DNA of 64,000 nucleotides from Acidobacteriota bacterium (GCA_021780075.1 JAJXZL010000045.1:90362-154361), one strand, 5' to 3'. Shown: positions 43,060 through 52,823, counted from the stretch's first letter. Notes: a model not told the origin generated them from the sequence alone. Made by a program: numbers and translations.

Positions 43060-43281
43060 TCATCCCTTACCGCATGATCGCTGCAACTGCACAGGAGGAC
43101 ATTTGACCGAACCGTAAGAACAAAAGACGCAACAACCTCCTGTCTTTGGGCGGAGCAAGGTCTGGCAGCGTCCACACTCGTGGAAGTAGCGGCAGGAGTC
43201 GACGGGCATCGTCTCTATTGTTTCAAAGCCGCAGTAGGGGCAGGTCAGCACCGATTGCAACTCGACTTCAGAATGGGTCAT
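43060..43281 (-). CDS. Small Cys-rich zinc-ribbon-like protein, GDCCVxC family variant
   Basis: A 73-residue protein starting at ATG 43281 with GGGAGA 9 bases upstream. It has the layout of the short GDCCVxC family, some members of which are selenoproteins: CPYCGFET, CRYFHECGRCQTLLRPK, and CCVFCSYGSVKCPPVQ. The motif reads GGCCVFC instead of GDCCVFC, so the Asp is replaced by Gly. All Cys codons are normal Cys; no in-frame UGA is involved. It is probably a metal-binding or redox protein; in other genomes the family often lies near metal-resistance genes, but none is seen here. Confidence 0.8.
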   Translation of the reverse strand: MTHSEVELQSVLTCPYCGFETIETMPVDSCRYFHECGRCQTLLRPKTGGCCVFCSYGSVKCPPVQLQRSCGKG

Positions 43282-43350
43282 TTTTGCGATCTCCCATGAA
43301 GTGTTGAAGGAAATCCGGCACCCGTTGTGGCCTTCACAAAATCCGGGCGC

Positions 43351-43376
43351 CCCAGGTCTCGCATTTTAGACCTGGG
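43351..43376. repeat. REP-like palindrome, CCCAGGTCT type
   Basis: CCCAGGTCT and AGACCTGGG form a perfect nine-base-pair stem with loop CGCATTTT, 42 bases after the superoxide dismutase stop (reading leftwards). A half copy of the same arm occurs at 42929-42937. It could help end the sodA transcript, but no T tract is obvious. Confidence 0.6.
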
Positions 43377-43418
43377 ATTCCCGACTTCGCGCAGGCATCG
43401 CGGGCTGGCCACTGATGA

Positions 43419-44042
43419 CTACTTTGTGGCGGTGGCGAAGCGCTTGTTGATTTCGTTCCAGTTGACGACGTTCCACCATGCGGCGAGGTAGTCTGGGCGG
43501 CGGTTCTGGTATTTGAGGTAGTAGGCGTGCTCCCAGACGTCGTTGCCGAGGATGGGATAGATGCCCTGGGAGAGTGGCGAGTCCTGATTGGCGGTGGTGA
43601 TGACCTTGAGTTTTCCGGCCTCAATCACGAGCCAGCCCCATCCGGAGCCGAACTGCTTGGCGGTGGTTTCGTTGAAGGTCTTCTTGAAAGTCTCGAAGTC
43701 GCCGAAGTCGGCGTTGATTTTGGAGGCGAGGTCGCCGGTGGGCGCTCCGCCGACGCCGGCTGAGCCGACGGGGCCCATGATGTTCCAGAACATGGTGTGG
43801 TTGGAGTGTCCTCCGCCATTGTTGCGGACGGCGGTGCGGATGCCCTCGGGCAGCGTGGCGAGGTCTCGGACGAGGTCGTCCACGGGCTTGGCGGCGAGCT
43901 CGGGGTGGTTCACGAGCGCGGCGTTGACGTTGTTGATATAGGTCTGGTGGTGCTTGTCGTGGTGCAGGTGCATTGTCTCGGAGTCAATAAAAGGCTCGAG
44001 GGCTGCGTAGTCATAGGGCAGGGGGGCAAGTTCGTAAGCCAT
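43419..44042 (-). CDS. sodA: Superoxide dismutase, Fe/Mn family (Mn-like)
   Basis: A 207-residue cytosolic enzyme that converts superoxide to hydrogen peroxide and oxygen. The ATG has GAGGAG 8 bases upstream. The four metal ligands are visible: His27 ([11 protein letters not shown]), His82 ([10 protein letters not shown]), Asp168 and His172 ([14 protein letters not shown]). The GGGHSNH segment and the [10 protein letters not shown] stretch favour Mn binding or cambialism, but the metal cannot be settled by sequence. A TACAAT box lies upstream at 44064-44069 on the minus strand. It is divergent from the glucoamylase gene. Confidence 0.95.
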   Translation of the reverse strand: MAYELAPLPYDYAALEPFIDSETMHLHHDKHHQTYINNVNAALVNHPELAAKPVDDLVRDLATLPEGIRTAVRNNGGGHSNHTMFWNIMGPVGSAGVGGAPTGDLASKINADFGDFETFKKTFNETTAKQFGSGWGWLVIEAGKLKVITTANQDSPLSQGIYPILGNDVWEHAYYLKYQNRRPDYLAAWWNVVNWNEINKRFATATK

Positions 44043-44337
44043 TGGGGATTCTCCTCGGTTTGGATTGTACTGGTTTTGGCGTGAAGGGGCTGTTCAAATG
44101 GAAACATGCCGTTGAGGACGAGGCGATGCGGGCTGCCGGGGGAGCGAAGTGCTGGATTCCTCCGCGGGCAGGGCGAGCCTAAGACTCCATAGGAGATGGA
44201 TGCGCAAGGCAGCAGGCGGGGTGCGGAGGAATTCCGGCGCGGTGGGGAAACCTTCTGCAGCCGGGGTACATCGATATGAAGGGACGGGCCTCTGCATCCT
44301 AGACTTCCACCCAATCGAATTCCACTGGAAAAGATGA
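44043..44337. promoter_or_regulatory. Divergent control region, sodA / glucoamylase
   Basis: These 295 bases lie between divergent genes and have no convincing ORF. A minus-strand TACAAT (44064-44069) could be the sodA -10 box; no well-spaced -35 is obvious. I see no clear operator. Confidence 0.4.
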
Positions 44338-46782
44338 ATGAACGAAGCTCCGCTTTACCGTTGGCTTGAGCAGCAGGGCGAGGCGTTTGGTGCGCCGGGC
44401 ATGGCACCGCGCTGGACCTCGAGCGTGAAAGACGCAGTGGGCACGGCCTATTCGGCTGCCAGCCGGGTGTGGTTTACGTGCTCGCACGGGATTTTGAACG
44501 AGATCTACCACCCCACGATCGACCACGCACAGGTGCGCGACATGGGGTTCCTGATCACGGACGGCGAGACGTTTACGCATGAAGAGAAGCGCGACCTTGT
44601 GACGAGCTTCGAGTACATCCATCCGCAGGCGCAAGGGATTCGCTATGTGAACCGCGATCCCGCGGGCCGGTACACGCTGACCAAGGAGATTATCTGCGAC
44701 CCGCACCAGCCGGTGGTGCTGACGCACATTCTGCTGGAAGGCCACCCGGAACTGCTGCGGCGCCTGAAGGTGTATGCCCTGCTGGCTCCGCACGTGGATG
44801 GCGGCGGCGCGGAGAACACGGCGCGCGTGGTGGATATTGCGGGGCTCAAGATGGCGGTGGCGTGGAAGAAGCAATGGGCGCTGGCGATGGGTGCCAGCTG
44901 CGGCTTCCAGCGCGTGAGCTGCGGGTTTGTGGGCGCAAGCGACGGGTGGCGCGACCTGACGGAAAATTTTCGCATGAACTGGGAGTTTGGCTCGGCGACG
45001 AACGGCAACCTGGCGATTCTGGGCGAGCTGGACATGAAGTGCGAAGACGGGGCGCGGAGTCGCGAATGCACGGTGGCGATTGGCTTTGGGCAGGGGCACC
45101 ACGCGGCGCTGCAAAAGACGGTGAGCGCGCTTTCGTTTCCGTTTGAGCAACAGAGCGACCGCTTTATCGAGCAATGGCTGCGGGCATCGCACCCGGAACG
45201 GCTGGCTCCCAAGGCAACCGACGGCGGCAAGCTGATGCGCGCCAGCCACAATGTGCTGCTGGCGCATGAGGACAAGACGTTCTCGGGCGCGTTTGTGGCT
45301 TCGGCGTCGATTCCGTGGGGGCAGGCCAAGGGCGACGACGACCTGGGCGGCTACCACCTGGTGTGGACGCGCGACATGGTGCAGACGGCGACGGCGCTGC
45401 TGGCCTGCGGCAATACGGAGACGGCACTGCGCGCGCTGGTCTACCTGGCCTGCACGCAACTGCCCAGCGGCGGCTTTGCGCAGAATTTCTGGGTGGATGG
45501 GCGGCCTTACTGGTCTGGCACGCAACTGGACGAGGTGGCGTTTCCCCTGATGCTGGCCTGGCGGCTGTGGAAGGCGCACGGACTTGGCACGATGGACATT
45601 TTCCCGTTTGTGGAGCGGGCTGCGGGCTTTCTGGTGCGCCATGCTCCCATTACCCACCAGGAGCGCTGGGAGGAGAATGCGGGCTATTCGCCTTCAACGC
45701 TGGCGGCGGTGATTGCGGGGCTGGTGTGCGCGGCGGAGATCATGCGCGCCCACGATTCGATGGAGCTGGCCAGCTTCTACGAGGAGACCGCCGACTGGAT
45801 TGAGCGGCACCTTGAGGACTGGACGGTCACGAACAATGGCGTGCTGCACGCGGAGATCAAGCGGCACTACATGCGCATTCGGCCACCGGAGACCGGCGAG
45901 GCCTATGCATGCGGGAGCTGCTGCACTGAGACGATACGGCTCTCAAACCGGCCGCCGGACACGCGGTATGAGTTTGAAGCGCGGGAGATTGTGGACGCGG
46001 GTTTTCTGGAACTGGTGCGCTATGGAGTGCGGCGTGCCGACGATCCCCTGATTGTGGATTCGCTGAAGGTGGTGGACGCGGTGCTGCAGCGCGATCTGCC
46101 GCAGGGCCCGGGCTGGCTGCGCTACAACTGGGACGGCTACGGGCAGCGGCCCGACGGCGGTCCGTACAAGGGCTGGGGCCAGGGTCGCGTGTGGCCGCTG
46201 CTGACCGGCGAGCGCGCCCACTACGAGCTTGCGGCGGGCAAGGATATTACCTCGCTGATCAGGACGTATGAAGGCTTTGCGACGAGCGGCCAGATGATGC
46301 CCGAGCAGGTGTGGGACGATGCGGACCTGCCTGCGCGGGGCCTGGTGACGGGTGAACCTGCGGGTTCGGCGGTGCCGCTGGTGTGGGCGCATGCCGAATA
46401 TCTGAAGCTGCTGCGCTCGGCCGTAGACGGCAAGGTGTTTGACCGTGTTGACGCCGTTTACAAGCGCTACTGCGAGCCGGAGGGGCGCAAAGGGCTGCGG
46501 AGCGATATCGAGATCTACAGCCTGCGGCGGCCCATCCAGAAGCTTGCTGCCGGCGACACGCTGCGGATTCTTGATGAGGAACGGTTTGAGGTGGTGTGGT
46601 CCGCCGACGGCTGGCAGACGATGGAGACCACGCCGAGCCGGAGCCTGGGCAGCGCCGGGCATAGCGCGGATATCTCCACCAGCAGGGAGAATGCGAATGG
46701 TCGTCTATCATGGACTTTCCACTGGCCGGATGAGGATCGCTGGCTTGGTTACAATGTGGACATAGCGGTGGAAGCCGAGTAA
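44338..46782 (+). CDS. Glucoamylase-like enzyme, GH15
   Basis: An 814-residue glucan 1,4-alpha-glucosidase of the bacterial GH15 type. An N-terminal beta-sandwich domain (about 1-270; RVWFTCSHGILNEIYHPTID) precedes the (alpha/alpha)6 catalytic barrel (about 290-680). Barrel motifs include GGYHLVWTRDMVQTATALLA, QLPSGGFAQNFWVDG and KGWGQGRVWPLLTGERAHYE. It should release glucose from the non-reducing ends of malto-oligosaccharides, glycogen or related alpha-glucans. No signal peptide is seen, so it probably acts inside the cell. It is followed on the same strand by transketolase and other pentose-phosphate genes, to which its glucose product could flow after phosphorylation. Confidence 0.93.
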   Translation: MNEAPLYRWLEQQGEAFGAPGMAPRWTSSVKDAVGTAYSAASRVWFTCSHGILNEIYHPTIDHAQVRDMGFLITDGETFTHEEKRDLVTSFEYIHPQAQGIRYVNRDPAGRYTLTKEIICDPHQPVVLTHILLEGHPELLRRLKVYALLAPHVDGGGAENTARVVDIAGLKMAVAWKKQWALAMGASCGFQRVSCGFVGASDGWRDLTENFRMNWEFGSATNGNLAILGELDMKCEDGARSRECTVAIGFGQGHHAALQKTVSALSFPFEQQSDRFIEQWLRASHPERLAPKATDGGKLMRASHNVLLAHEDKTFSGAFVASASIPWGQAKGDDDLGGYHLVWTRDMVQTATALLACGNTETALRALVYLACTQLPSGGFAQNFWVDGRPYWSGTQLDEVAFPLMLAWRLWKAHGLGTMDIFPFVERAAGFLVRHAPITHQERWEENAGYSPSTLAAVIAGLVCAAEIMRAHDSMELASFYEETADWIERHLEDWTVTNNGVLHAEIKRHYMRIRPPETGEAYACGSCCTETIRLSNRPPDTRYEFEAREIVDAGFLELVRYGVRRADDPLIVDSLKVVDAVLQRDLPQGPGWLRYNWDGYGQRPDGGPYKGWGQGRVWPLLTGERAHYELAAGKDITSLIRTYEGFATSGQMMPEQVWDDADLPARGLVTGEPAGSAVPLVWAHAEYLKLLRSAVDGKVFDRVDAVYKRYCEPEGRKGLRSDIEIYSLRRPIQKLAAGDTLRILDEERFEVVWSADGWQTMETTPSRSLGSAGHSADISTSRENANGRLSWTFHWPDEDRWLGYNVDIAVEAE

Positions 46783-46860
46783 CGCAGAGTAACAAGTAAC
46801 AGAAAATAAATGCATTTACCTGGCATTGGCGACAGCAATGAAAGGACTTCAGACATCAAT

Positions 46861-48858
46861 ATGACACCGAGCCTCGCGGAACTCTCTCTCGACGAACTGT
46901 CCATTGACACATTGCGGCTGCTGGCCGTTGACACAGTGCAGAAGGCCAACAGTGGCCATCCCGGCGCTCCGCTTGGCTGCGCGCCGATTGCGTACCTGCT
47001 CTTCCACAAGCTGCTGAAGCACAACCCGTCGCATGCGAAATGGGCAGATCGCGACCGGTTTGTGCTGTCGAATGGACATGCGTCGGCGTTGCTCTACAGC
47101 ACGCTGTTTCTTTCCGGCTACAACGTCACGCTGGACGATCTGAAGAGTTTTCGCCAGTGGCACTCGCGGACGCCGGGCCACCCGGAGTACGGCGATACCG
47201 AGGGCGTTGAGGTAACGACTGGGCCGCTGGGGCAGGGCATCGCCATGGCGGTGGGCATGGCCATTGCGGAAAAGCATCTGGCGGCTACGTACAATCGCCC
47301 GGGCTTTGAGGTGGTCGACCACCACACGTTTGCGCTGCTGGGCGACGGCGACCTGATGGAAGGTGTGTCGCATGAAGCGGCTTCGCTGGCCGGAACGCTG
47401 GGCCTGGGCAAGCTGATCTTTCTTTACGATGACAATTTAATTTCGCTGGACGGGCCGACCGAGCTGAGCTACACCGAAGACGCGCTGGAGCGCTTTGAGG
47501 CCTACCACTGGCATGTGCAGCGCGTGGCCGATGGCAACGATCTGAAGGCTCTGGAAGCCGCGATTGAAGCGGCGAAGGCGGTGACGGACAAGCCGTCGAT
47601 AATCGCGGTGCGCACGGTGATTGGTTACGGCAGCCCGAAGGCAGGCACGAACAAGGTGCATGGCGAGGCACTGGGCGCGGCGGATACGGCGGCGACGAAG
47701 AAGTTTTTCGGCTTCCCTGAGGACCAGAGCTTTATCGTGCCGGACAATGCGCTGGCCAACTGGCGCAAGGCGCAGGAGCGCGGCGCGGCGCTGGAGGCTG
47801 AGTGGAAGGAGCTGTTTGCCGGCTATGCGGGGGCATTTCCCGAGCTGGCCGCGGAGTTTGAGCGGACCCAGAAGGGCATTCGCAAGGCGGGCTGGGAGAA
47901 GGCGATTCCCAGCTTTGCGCCGGGCAAGCCTCAGGCCACGCGCAATGCGGGCGGCGCGATTCTGAACGCCATTGCGGGCGAGGTGCCGGAGCTGTTTGGC
48001 GGCGCGGCGGACCTGACCGCATCGACCAAGACGATCTTCAAGCCCGGGGCAAATTTCCACGTGGACGCGGCGGGGCGCAACGTCTTTTTTGGCGTGCGCG
48101 AATTTGGCATGGGCGCGGCGGTGAACGGCATCGCAGCGCACGGCGGGCTGCTGCCCTTCGGGTCAACGTTCTTTGTCTTCTCGGACTACTGCAAGCCTGC
48201 GCTGAGGCTGGCGGCGCTGATGCAGGTGCACTCGCTATTCATCTTTACGCATGACTCGGTGGCGCTGGGCGAAGATGGGCCGACGCACCAGCCGATTGAG
48301 CATCTGATGGCGCTGCGCGCGGTGCCGGGGCTTACGGATTTTCGCCCGGCAGACGCGAATGAAACGGCAGCGGCATGGCGGCTGGCGCTGGAGCGCAGCG
48401 GGCCGAGCTTCTTTGCGCTGACGCGACAGGACCTGCCGGTGATCGATCCGGCTGCGCAGGATGTGTACGCAGGCGTGAGCAAGGGTGCGTATGTGCTGCA
48501 GGACGCGCCGAAGCCGCAAGTCGTGCTGATCGGCACAGGCTCGGAGGTGTGGGCCGCGCTGGATGCGGCGAAGCTGCTGGCCGGTGACGGCATTGCGGCG
48601 CGCGTGGTGAGCCTCCCAAGCTGGAAGATCTTCGAGGAGCAGACGGCGGAGTACAAGGCCAGCGTGCTGCCCGCGGGCGTGCCGAAGCTGGCGGTTGAAG
48701 CTGGCGCGACGCTGGGCTGGTGGAAGTATGTGGGCCAGGACGGCGATGTCATCGGGCTGGACCGCTTTGGCGCTTCCGCCCCGGGACCGAAGGTGCTGGC
48801 GGAGTTTGGATTTACCGCGGAGAATATTGCATCCAGGGCAAAGGCGCTGGTGAAGTAG
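46861..48858 (+). CDS. tkt: Transketolase
   Basis: A 665-residue thiamine-diphosphate enzyme moving two-carbon units between sugar phosphates in the pentose phosphate pathway. Start at 46861 is chosen because [20 protein letters not shown] matches the usual N-terminus; an in-frame ATG at 46810 lacks a ribosome site and the AAGGA here is somewhat distant. Motifs include [16 protein letters not shown], the ThDP/metal site [34 protein letters not shown], and [17 protein letters not shown] in the pyrimidine domain. Confidence 0.95.
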   Translation: MTPSLAELSLDELSIDTLRLLAVDTVQKANSGHPGAPLGCAPIAYLLFHKLLKHNPSHAKWADRDRFVLSNGHASALLYSTLFLSGYNVTLDDLKSFRQWHSRTPGHPEYGDTEGVEVTTGPLGQGIAMAVGMAIAEKHLAATYNRPGFEVVDHHTFALLGDGDLMEGVSHEAASLAGTLGLGKLIFLYDDNLISLDGPTELSYTEDALERFEAYHWHVQRVADGNDLKALEAAIEAAKAVTDKPSIIAVRTVIGYGSPKAGTNKVHGEALGAADTAATKKFFGFPEDQSFIVPDNALANWRKAQERGAALEAEWKELFAGYAGAFPELAAEFERTQKGIRKAGWEKAIPSFAPGKPQATRNAGGAILNAIAGEVPELFGGAADLTASTKTIFKPGANFHVDAAGRNVFFGVREFGMGAAVNGIAAHGGLLPFGSTFFVFSDYCKPALRLAALMQVHSLFIFTHDSVALGEDGPTHQPIEHLMALRAVPGLTDFRPADANETAAAWRLALERSGPSFFALTRQDLPVIDPAAQDVYAGVSKGAYVLQDAPKPQVVLIGTGSEVWAALDAAKLLAGDGIAARVVSLPSWKIFEEQTAEYKASVLPAGVPKLAVEAGATLGWWKYVGQDGDVIGLDRFGASAPGPKVLAEFGFTAENIASRAKALVK

Positions 48859-48927
48859 CAGGTCAGCAGGCGGGCGAGTTAGTCAGGACGGCTAACTTGC
48901 CGACTTATCCAGCCGAAAGGAATTGGC

Positions 48928-49407
48928 ATGAAGCTAGTTATCAGTTCGGACCACGCGGGCTTTCCTTTGAAGGAAGAGGTGCGCGCCTATCTTGCCAAGG
49001 CGGGTCATGAAGTGATCGACCTTGGAGCGTATAACGCGGAGCCCTCCGACTACCCTGACTTTGCCGAGAAGGTAGGCGACGCAATCCGGCAGGGCGTTGC
49101 GAAGCGCGGCATTCTCATTTGCGGATCGGGTGTGGGCGTGTGTGTGGCCGCGAACAAGATTCCGGGCATTCGCGCGGGCATGTGCCACGACACGTATTCG
49201 GCGCACCAGGGCGTGGAGCACGACGACATGAATGTGGTGGTGCTGGGCGCGCGCATCATCGGCCCGGCGCTGGCCTTCGAGGTGGTGGACAGCTTCATCA
49301 AGGCGGTGTTCTGCGCCAAAGAGGAACGGTTTGTGCGGCGCTTCAACAAAGTGCTGGCCATTGAGGCGAAGTATCAGTGCGGCGACGGGTCGAGGACTGC
49401 TGTATAG
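48928..49407 (+). CDS. rpiB: Ribose-5-phosphate isomerase B
   Basis: A 159-residue RpiB/LacAB-family isomerase interconverting ribulose 5-phosphate and ribose 5-phosphate. AAAGGA lies 7 bases before the ATG. The N-terminal phosphate/acid segment is ISSDHAGFPLKEEV; catalytic Cys65 lies in ILICGSGVGVCVAANK, and AGMCHDTYSAHQGVEHDD and NVVVLGARIIG complete the family pattern. It lies 69 bases after tkt in the same orientation, fitting a pentose-phosphate operon. Confidence 0.95.
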   Translation: MKLVISSDHAGFPLKEEVRAYLAKAGHEVIDLGAYNAEPSDYPDFAEKVGDAIRQGVAKRGILICGSGVGVCVAANKIPGIRAGMCHDTYSAHQGVEHDDMNVVVLGARIIGPALAFEVVDSFIKAVFCAKEERFVRRFNKVLAIEAKYQCGDGSRTAV

Positions 49408-49524
49408 CCAGACGCAGCCAGGCGGATGCAGGCGCAAGGTGGGGCGGTCCACCGGCTGTCACTTACCCCGCGACTGGATCACTTAGCGAAGTCAAAACGA
49501 GTGAAGCACGATGGAGAGGCGCCG

Positions 49525-50136
49525 ATGTTCCCCTTCGACGTAATCCTCTTTGATGTGGGCGGAGTTCTGCTGACCAACGGATGGGACCACCGTGAGCGCA
49601 CGGCGGTGCTGCAGCAGTTCAACCTGGACAGAGAGGCATTTGAGATGCGCCACGCCGCGCCGTACGACGCATGGGAGCGGGGAGCCATCAGCGCGAACGA
49701 ATATCTTGACGCGACGGTGTTCCATGAGCCGCGAAGCTTTACGCGGGATGAGTTTTTTGCCGCGCTTCTGGCGCAATCGCAGCCTTTGCCGGATGGAGCA
49801 GTGGCAATCCTTGGGGAGATTTCCGCATCTAACAAGTGCATGGTGGGCGCGCTGAACAACGAGGCGCGTGAGCCGAATGAGTACAGGTTTAAGCGCTACG
49901 GTCTGCGCGCCTACTTTCAGTTTGCATTCAGTTCGTGCTACATGGGCCTGCGCAAGCCCGCTCCGGCCATGTATCGTCGGGCGCTGGATATTCTGGGCAA
50001 GCCTGCTGAGCGTGTTCTGTTTATTGACGACCGCGAAGAGAATGTTGCGGGCGCACGAGATGCCGGCATGACAGCGATTCGCTTTCAAGGCGCAGGAGCG
50101 CTGCGGAGCGAGTTACAGACTTTAGGAGTTTTGTAA
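49525..50136 (+). CDS. HAD-family phosphatase
   Basis: A 203-residue HAD hydrolase starting at ATG 49525 behind GGAGAGG. Motif I is VILFDVGGVLL, where the usual second Asp is replaced by Gly as in many YihX-type sugar-phosphate phosphatases. Motif II is VGALNN, motif III Lys in YMGLRKPAPAMYRRALDILG, and motif IV VLFIDDREENVAGARDAGM. Substrate unknown; placement between rpiB and gnd suggests a phosphosugar. Confidence 0.88.
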   Translation: MFPFDVILFDVGGVLLTNGWDHRERTAVLQQFNLDREAFEMRHAAPYDAWERGAISANEYLDATVFHEPRSFTRDEFFAALLAQSQPLPDGAVAILGEISASNKCMVGALNNEAREPNEYRFKRYGLRAYFQFAFSSCYMGLRKPAPAMYRRALDILGKPAERVLFIDDREENVAGARDAGMTAIRFQGAGALRSELQTLGVL

Positions 50137-50157
50137 AAGATTTGAAGGGAGAGCAGC

Positions 50158-51063
50158 ATGCAGCTTGGATTGATTGGTCTGGGCAAGATGGGCGGCAATA
50201 TGGCAGAGCGGCTGAAGCTGGGCGGCCACCAGGTGGTCGGCTTTGACTTTAATGCTGAAGCGGTGGCCAGGCTCACGGCGTCGGGCAATGTGGGTGTGTC
50301 GACTCTAGAGGAACTCGTGCAGAAATTAAAGGCTCGGAGAGCCATCTGGATCATGGTGCCGCAGGGCGACCCGGTGGACCAGACAATCGCGAAGTTAGTA
50401 CCGCTGCTGAATCCCGGCGACATACTTATCGACGGCGGTAACTCGTACTACAAAGATACGATGCGCCGGCACAAGGAAGTTACATCAAAAGGCCTGCACT
50501 ATGTGGACGTGGGCACTTCCGGCGGAGTATGGGGCCTGCAGGAGGGTTATAGCATGATGGCGGGCGGCGACAAGGAGCCGGTCGAGTATCTGCGGCCGAT
50601 CCTTGAGACGCTGGCTCCCGCGGCGGACAAGGGCTGGGGACATGTGGGTCCGGCGGGCGCGGGGCACTTTGTGAAGATGGTGCACAACGGCATCGAGTAC
50701 GGGCTGATGCAGGCGTATGCGGAAGGCTTCACCATCATGGAACAGAAGAAAGAAATGAGCCTGGACCTGGAGCAGATTGCGGAGATCTGGCGCTACGGGA
50801 GCGTTGTGCGCAGCTGGCTGCTGGACCTGACGGCGGGCGCGCTGGCAAAGCATCCCACGCTGGATGGGCTGCAGGCGTACGTTCCCGACTCCGGCGAGGG
50901 CCGCTGGACGGTGGTGGAGGCCATCGATCTGAATGTTTCCGCGCCGGTGATTACCGAGTCGCTGCTGCGCCGCATCCGTTCGCGCGAAGAGAATAATTTT
51001 ACCGACAGGATGCTCTCGATCATGCGGAATCAGTTTGGCGGACATGCGATGAAGACGGACTGA
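50158..51063 (+). CDS. gnd: 6-phosphogluconate dehydrogenase, short decarboxylating type
   Basis: A 301-residue enzyme, the short form found in many bacteria (the classic form is about 470 residues). It oxidises and decarboxylates 6-phosphogluconate to ribulose 5-phosphate. The nucleotide site is LGLIGLGKMGGNMAERL, then IDGGNSYYKDTMRR, DVGTSGGVWGLQEGYSMMAG, and the catalytic Lys/Asn in HFVKMVHNGIEYGLMQ. The short type often prefers NAD+. Its ribosome site is AAGGGAGAG. The gene lies between the HAD gene and zwf. Confidence 0.94.
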   Translation: MQLGLIGLGKMGGNMAERLKLGGHQVVGFDFNAEAVARLTASGNVGVSTLEELVQKLKARRAIWIMVPQGDPVDQTIAKLVPLLNPGDILIDGGNSYYKDTMRRHKEVTSKGLHYVDVGTSGGVWGLQEGYSMMAGGDKEPVEYLRPILETLAPAADKGWGHVGPAGAGHFVKMVHNGIEYGLMQAYAEGFTIMEQKKEMSLDLEQIAEIWRYGSVVRSWLLDLTAGALAKHPTLDGLQAYVPDSGEGRWTVVEAIDLNVSAPVITESLLRRIRSREENNFTDRMLSIMRNQFGGHAMKTD

Positions 51064-51164
51064 GATAGCGGAGTTCGTCTTGCGGGCATCCAAGTAACGA
51101 ACCATCCTCGCCGCAGGTTATGTGTGCGGGATGTTGCAGCCAGAGGCAGGAGGCCGGAGTAACT

Positions 51165-52721
51165 ATGGCGACAGTGCAGATGAAAGTGCGGGCGGAGGAT
51201 CTTTCTCATGTTCCCCAGGGCAGCGAGCGGATTCCCGAGCCGGGGATCATGGTGATTTTTGGCGCCTCGGGCGACCTGACCAAGCGCAAGCTCTTGCCTG
51301 CCCTTTTCCACCTGAAGCAGTCTGGCCTGCTGCCTGACAAGTTTTCGATTGTCGGCGTGGCGCGGCGGCCGCTGGGCGACGAATTTGCGGCGGACATGCG
51401 GGCGGGCATTGTGGAGTATGGCGGCGTGGAGGCGGACGACCCCAAGATTGATGAGTTCGCCAGGCACATAAGTTACTACGCGCTAAGCTTTGACGATGCG
51501 GCGGGTTATGCGGGACTTAAGGCCGAGTTAGATCGCATTGACGCGGAGAAGTCCATCGGCGGCGACAGGCTGTTCTACCTGGCCACGGCGCCTGAATACT
51601 TTGCACCGATTGTCGAGAACCTGGGCGCGCAGGGCATGGCGCAGCCCGAGCGTGGGCGCGTGGGTGTGGTGATTGAGAAGCCATTCGGTCACGACCTCGA
51701 CTCCGCGCGCGAACTGAATCACCAGGTGAACGCTGTCTTCCACGAGAACCAGGTCTTCCGCATCGACCACTATCTTGGCAAGGAGACGGTGCAGAACATC
51801 CTGGTTTTTCGCTTTGCCAATGGCATTTTCGAGCCCATCTGGAACCGAAACTATATCGATCACGTGCAGATCACGGCGGCGGAGACGCTGGGCGTGGAAG
51901 GCCGCGGCCCGTTCTATGAGAAAGCCGGTGCGCTGCGCGACGTAGTGCAGAACCACATGATGGAGTTGCTGAGTTTTGTGGCCATGGAGCCTCCTTCGAG
52001 CTTTGAGTCGGAGAGCGTGCGGCGCGAGAAGGTGAAGGTATGGCGGGCGATTCCGCCGGTGCCCGTGAACGATGCAGTGCGCGGGCAGTACGGGCCAGGA
52101 GTGGTAGATGGACAGAAGGTTATCGGCTACCGCGACGAGGAACGCGTTAATCCCGAGTCGGGCACGGAGACCTTTGCCGCCGTGCGACTGGGAATCGAGA
52201 ACTGGCGCTGGGCGGGCGTGCCGTTTTATTTGCGCGCGGGCAAGCGGCTGAAGAAACGCGCCACGGAGATCAGCATTCAGTTCAAGCAGCCGCCGTTGCT
52301 GATCTTCAACCGCATGTCCATGGGCGGGCCGTGCCAGGAGATTCAGCCCAACCTGCTCACGATCCGCATTCAGCCGGACGAGGGAATCGCGCTGCGTTTC
52401 GGGGCCAAGGTGCCCACCACGCCGAACATGAGCGTATGTCCGGTGAACATGGACTTCGACTATGCCGCGGCTTTTGGCAAATCCAGCGCCAACGGCTACG
52501 AACGCCTGCTGCTGGACGCGATGCTGGGCGACCAGACGCTGTTTGCGCATCGCGATGGCGTGGAGACAACGTGGGCGCTGTATACGCCGATTCTTGAGGC
52601 GTGGGCCGCAAAAAATCCCGAGGTGTTTCCAAACTACTTTGCCGGAACGTGGGGACCGGATTGCGCCGACCGCCTGCTGGAACGCGGTGGTCACGTGTGG
52701 CGGAATAACCTTGGGCGCTAA
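51165..52721 (+). CDS. zwf: Glucose-6-phosphate 1-dehydrogenase
   Basis: A 518-residue enzyme that starts the oxidative pentose phosphate pathway. ATG 51165 has GGAG 7 bases upstream; an ATG at 51120 is in frame but less well supported. The coenzyme site is VIFGASGDLTKRKLLPALFH, VIEKPFGHDLDSARELN follows, and the substrate/catalytic motif is RIDHYLGKETVQNILVFRFA. No 6-phosphogluconolactonase gene follows; a strong terminator ends the group. Confidence 0.96.
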   Translation: MATVQMKVRAEDLSHVPQGSERIPEPGIMVIFGASGDLTKRKLLPALFHLKQSGLLPDKFSIVGVARRPLGDEFAADMRAGIVEYGGVEADDPKIDEFARHISYYALSFDDAAGYAGLKAELDRIDAEKSIGGDRLFYLATAPEYFAPIVENLGAQGMAQPERGRVGVVIEKPFGHDLDSARELNHQVNAVFHENQVFRIDHYLGKETVQNILVFRFANGIFEPIWNRNYIDHVQITAAETLGVEGRGPFYEKAGALRDVVQNHMMELLSFVAMEPPSSFESESVRREKVKVWRAIPPVPVNDAVRGQYGPGVVDGQKVIGYRDEERVNPESGTETFAAVRLGIENWRWAGVPFYLRAGKRLKKRATEISIQFKQPPLLIFNRMSMGGPCQEIQPNLLTIRIQPDEGIALRFGAKVPTTPNMSVCPVNMDFDYAAAFGKSSANGYERLLLDAMLGDQTLFAHRDGVETTWALYTPILEAWAAKNPEVFPNYFAGTWGPDCADRLLERGGHVWRNNLGR

Positions 52722-52769
52722 GAAGAAGAGCACATAAGCGCGGCTAACCCCGCGCGGCAATGAAATGAA

Positions 52770-52808
52770 GAGGGCCGGAACTCCTAGCGGAGTTCCGGCC
52801 CTCAGGTT
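52770..52808. terminator. Strong hairpin terminator after zwf
   Basis: GAGGGCCGGAACTCC and GGAGTTCCGGCCCTC form a perfect 15-base-pair stem with loop TAGC (52770-52803), followed on the plus strand by AGGTTTTT. It lies between convergent genes and may also serve the leftward lipoprotein gene, though the T tract is only good in the rightward direction. Confidence 0.92.
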
Positions 52809-52823
52809 TTTGCTGCGCGGTGC

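Noticed and set aside
43060..43281. Selenoprotein reading of the GDCCVxC-like gene
   Set aside because: All motif positions are encoded as ordinary Cys and there is no in-frame TGA.
43351..43376. Intrinsic terminator for sodA
   Set aside because: The stem is good but there is no T tract on either strand; a half copy nearby suggests a dispersed repeat.
44299..45657. 452-codon minus-strand frame opposite the glucoamylase
   Set aside because: The Arg/His/Ala-rich product is typical of antisense frames in GC-rich genes; the GH15 gene is unambiguous.
51528..52760. 410-codon minus-strand frame opposite zwf
   Set aside because: It covers only antisense of zwf and crosses into the terminator; no start signal.
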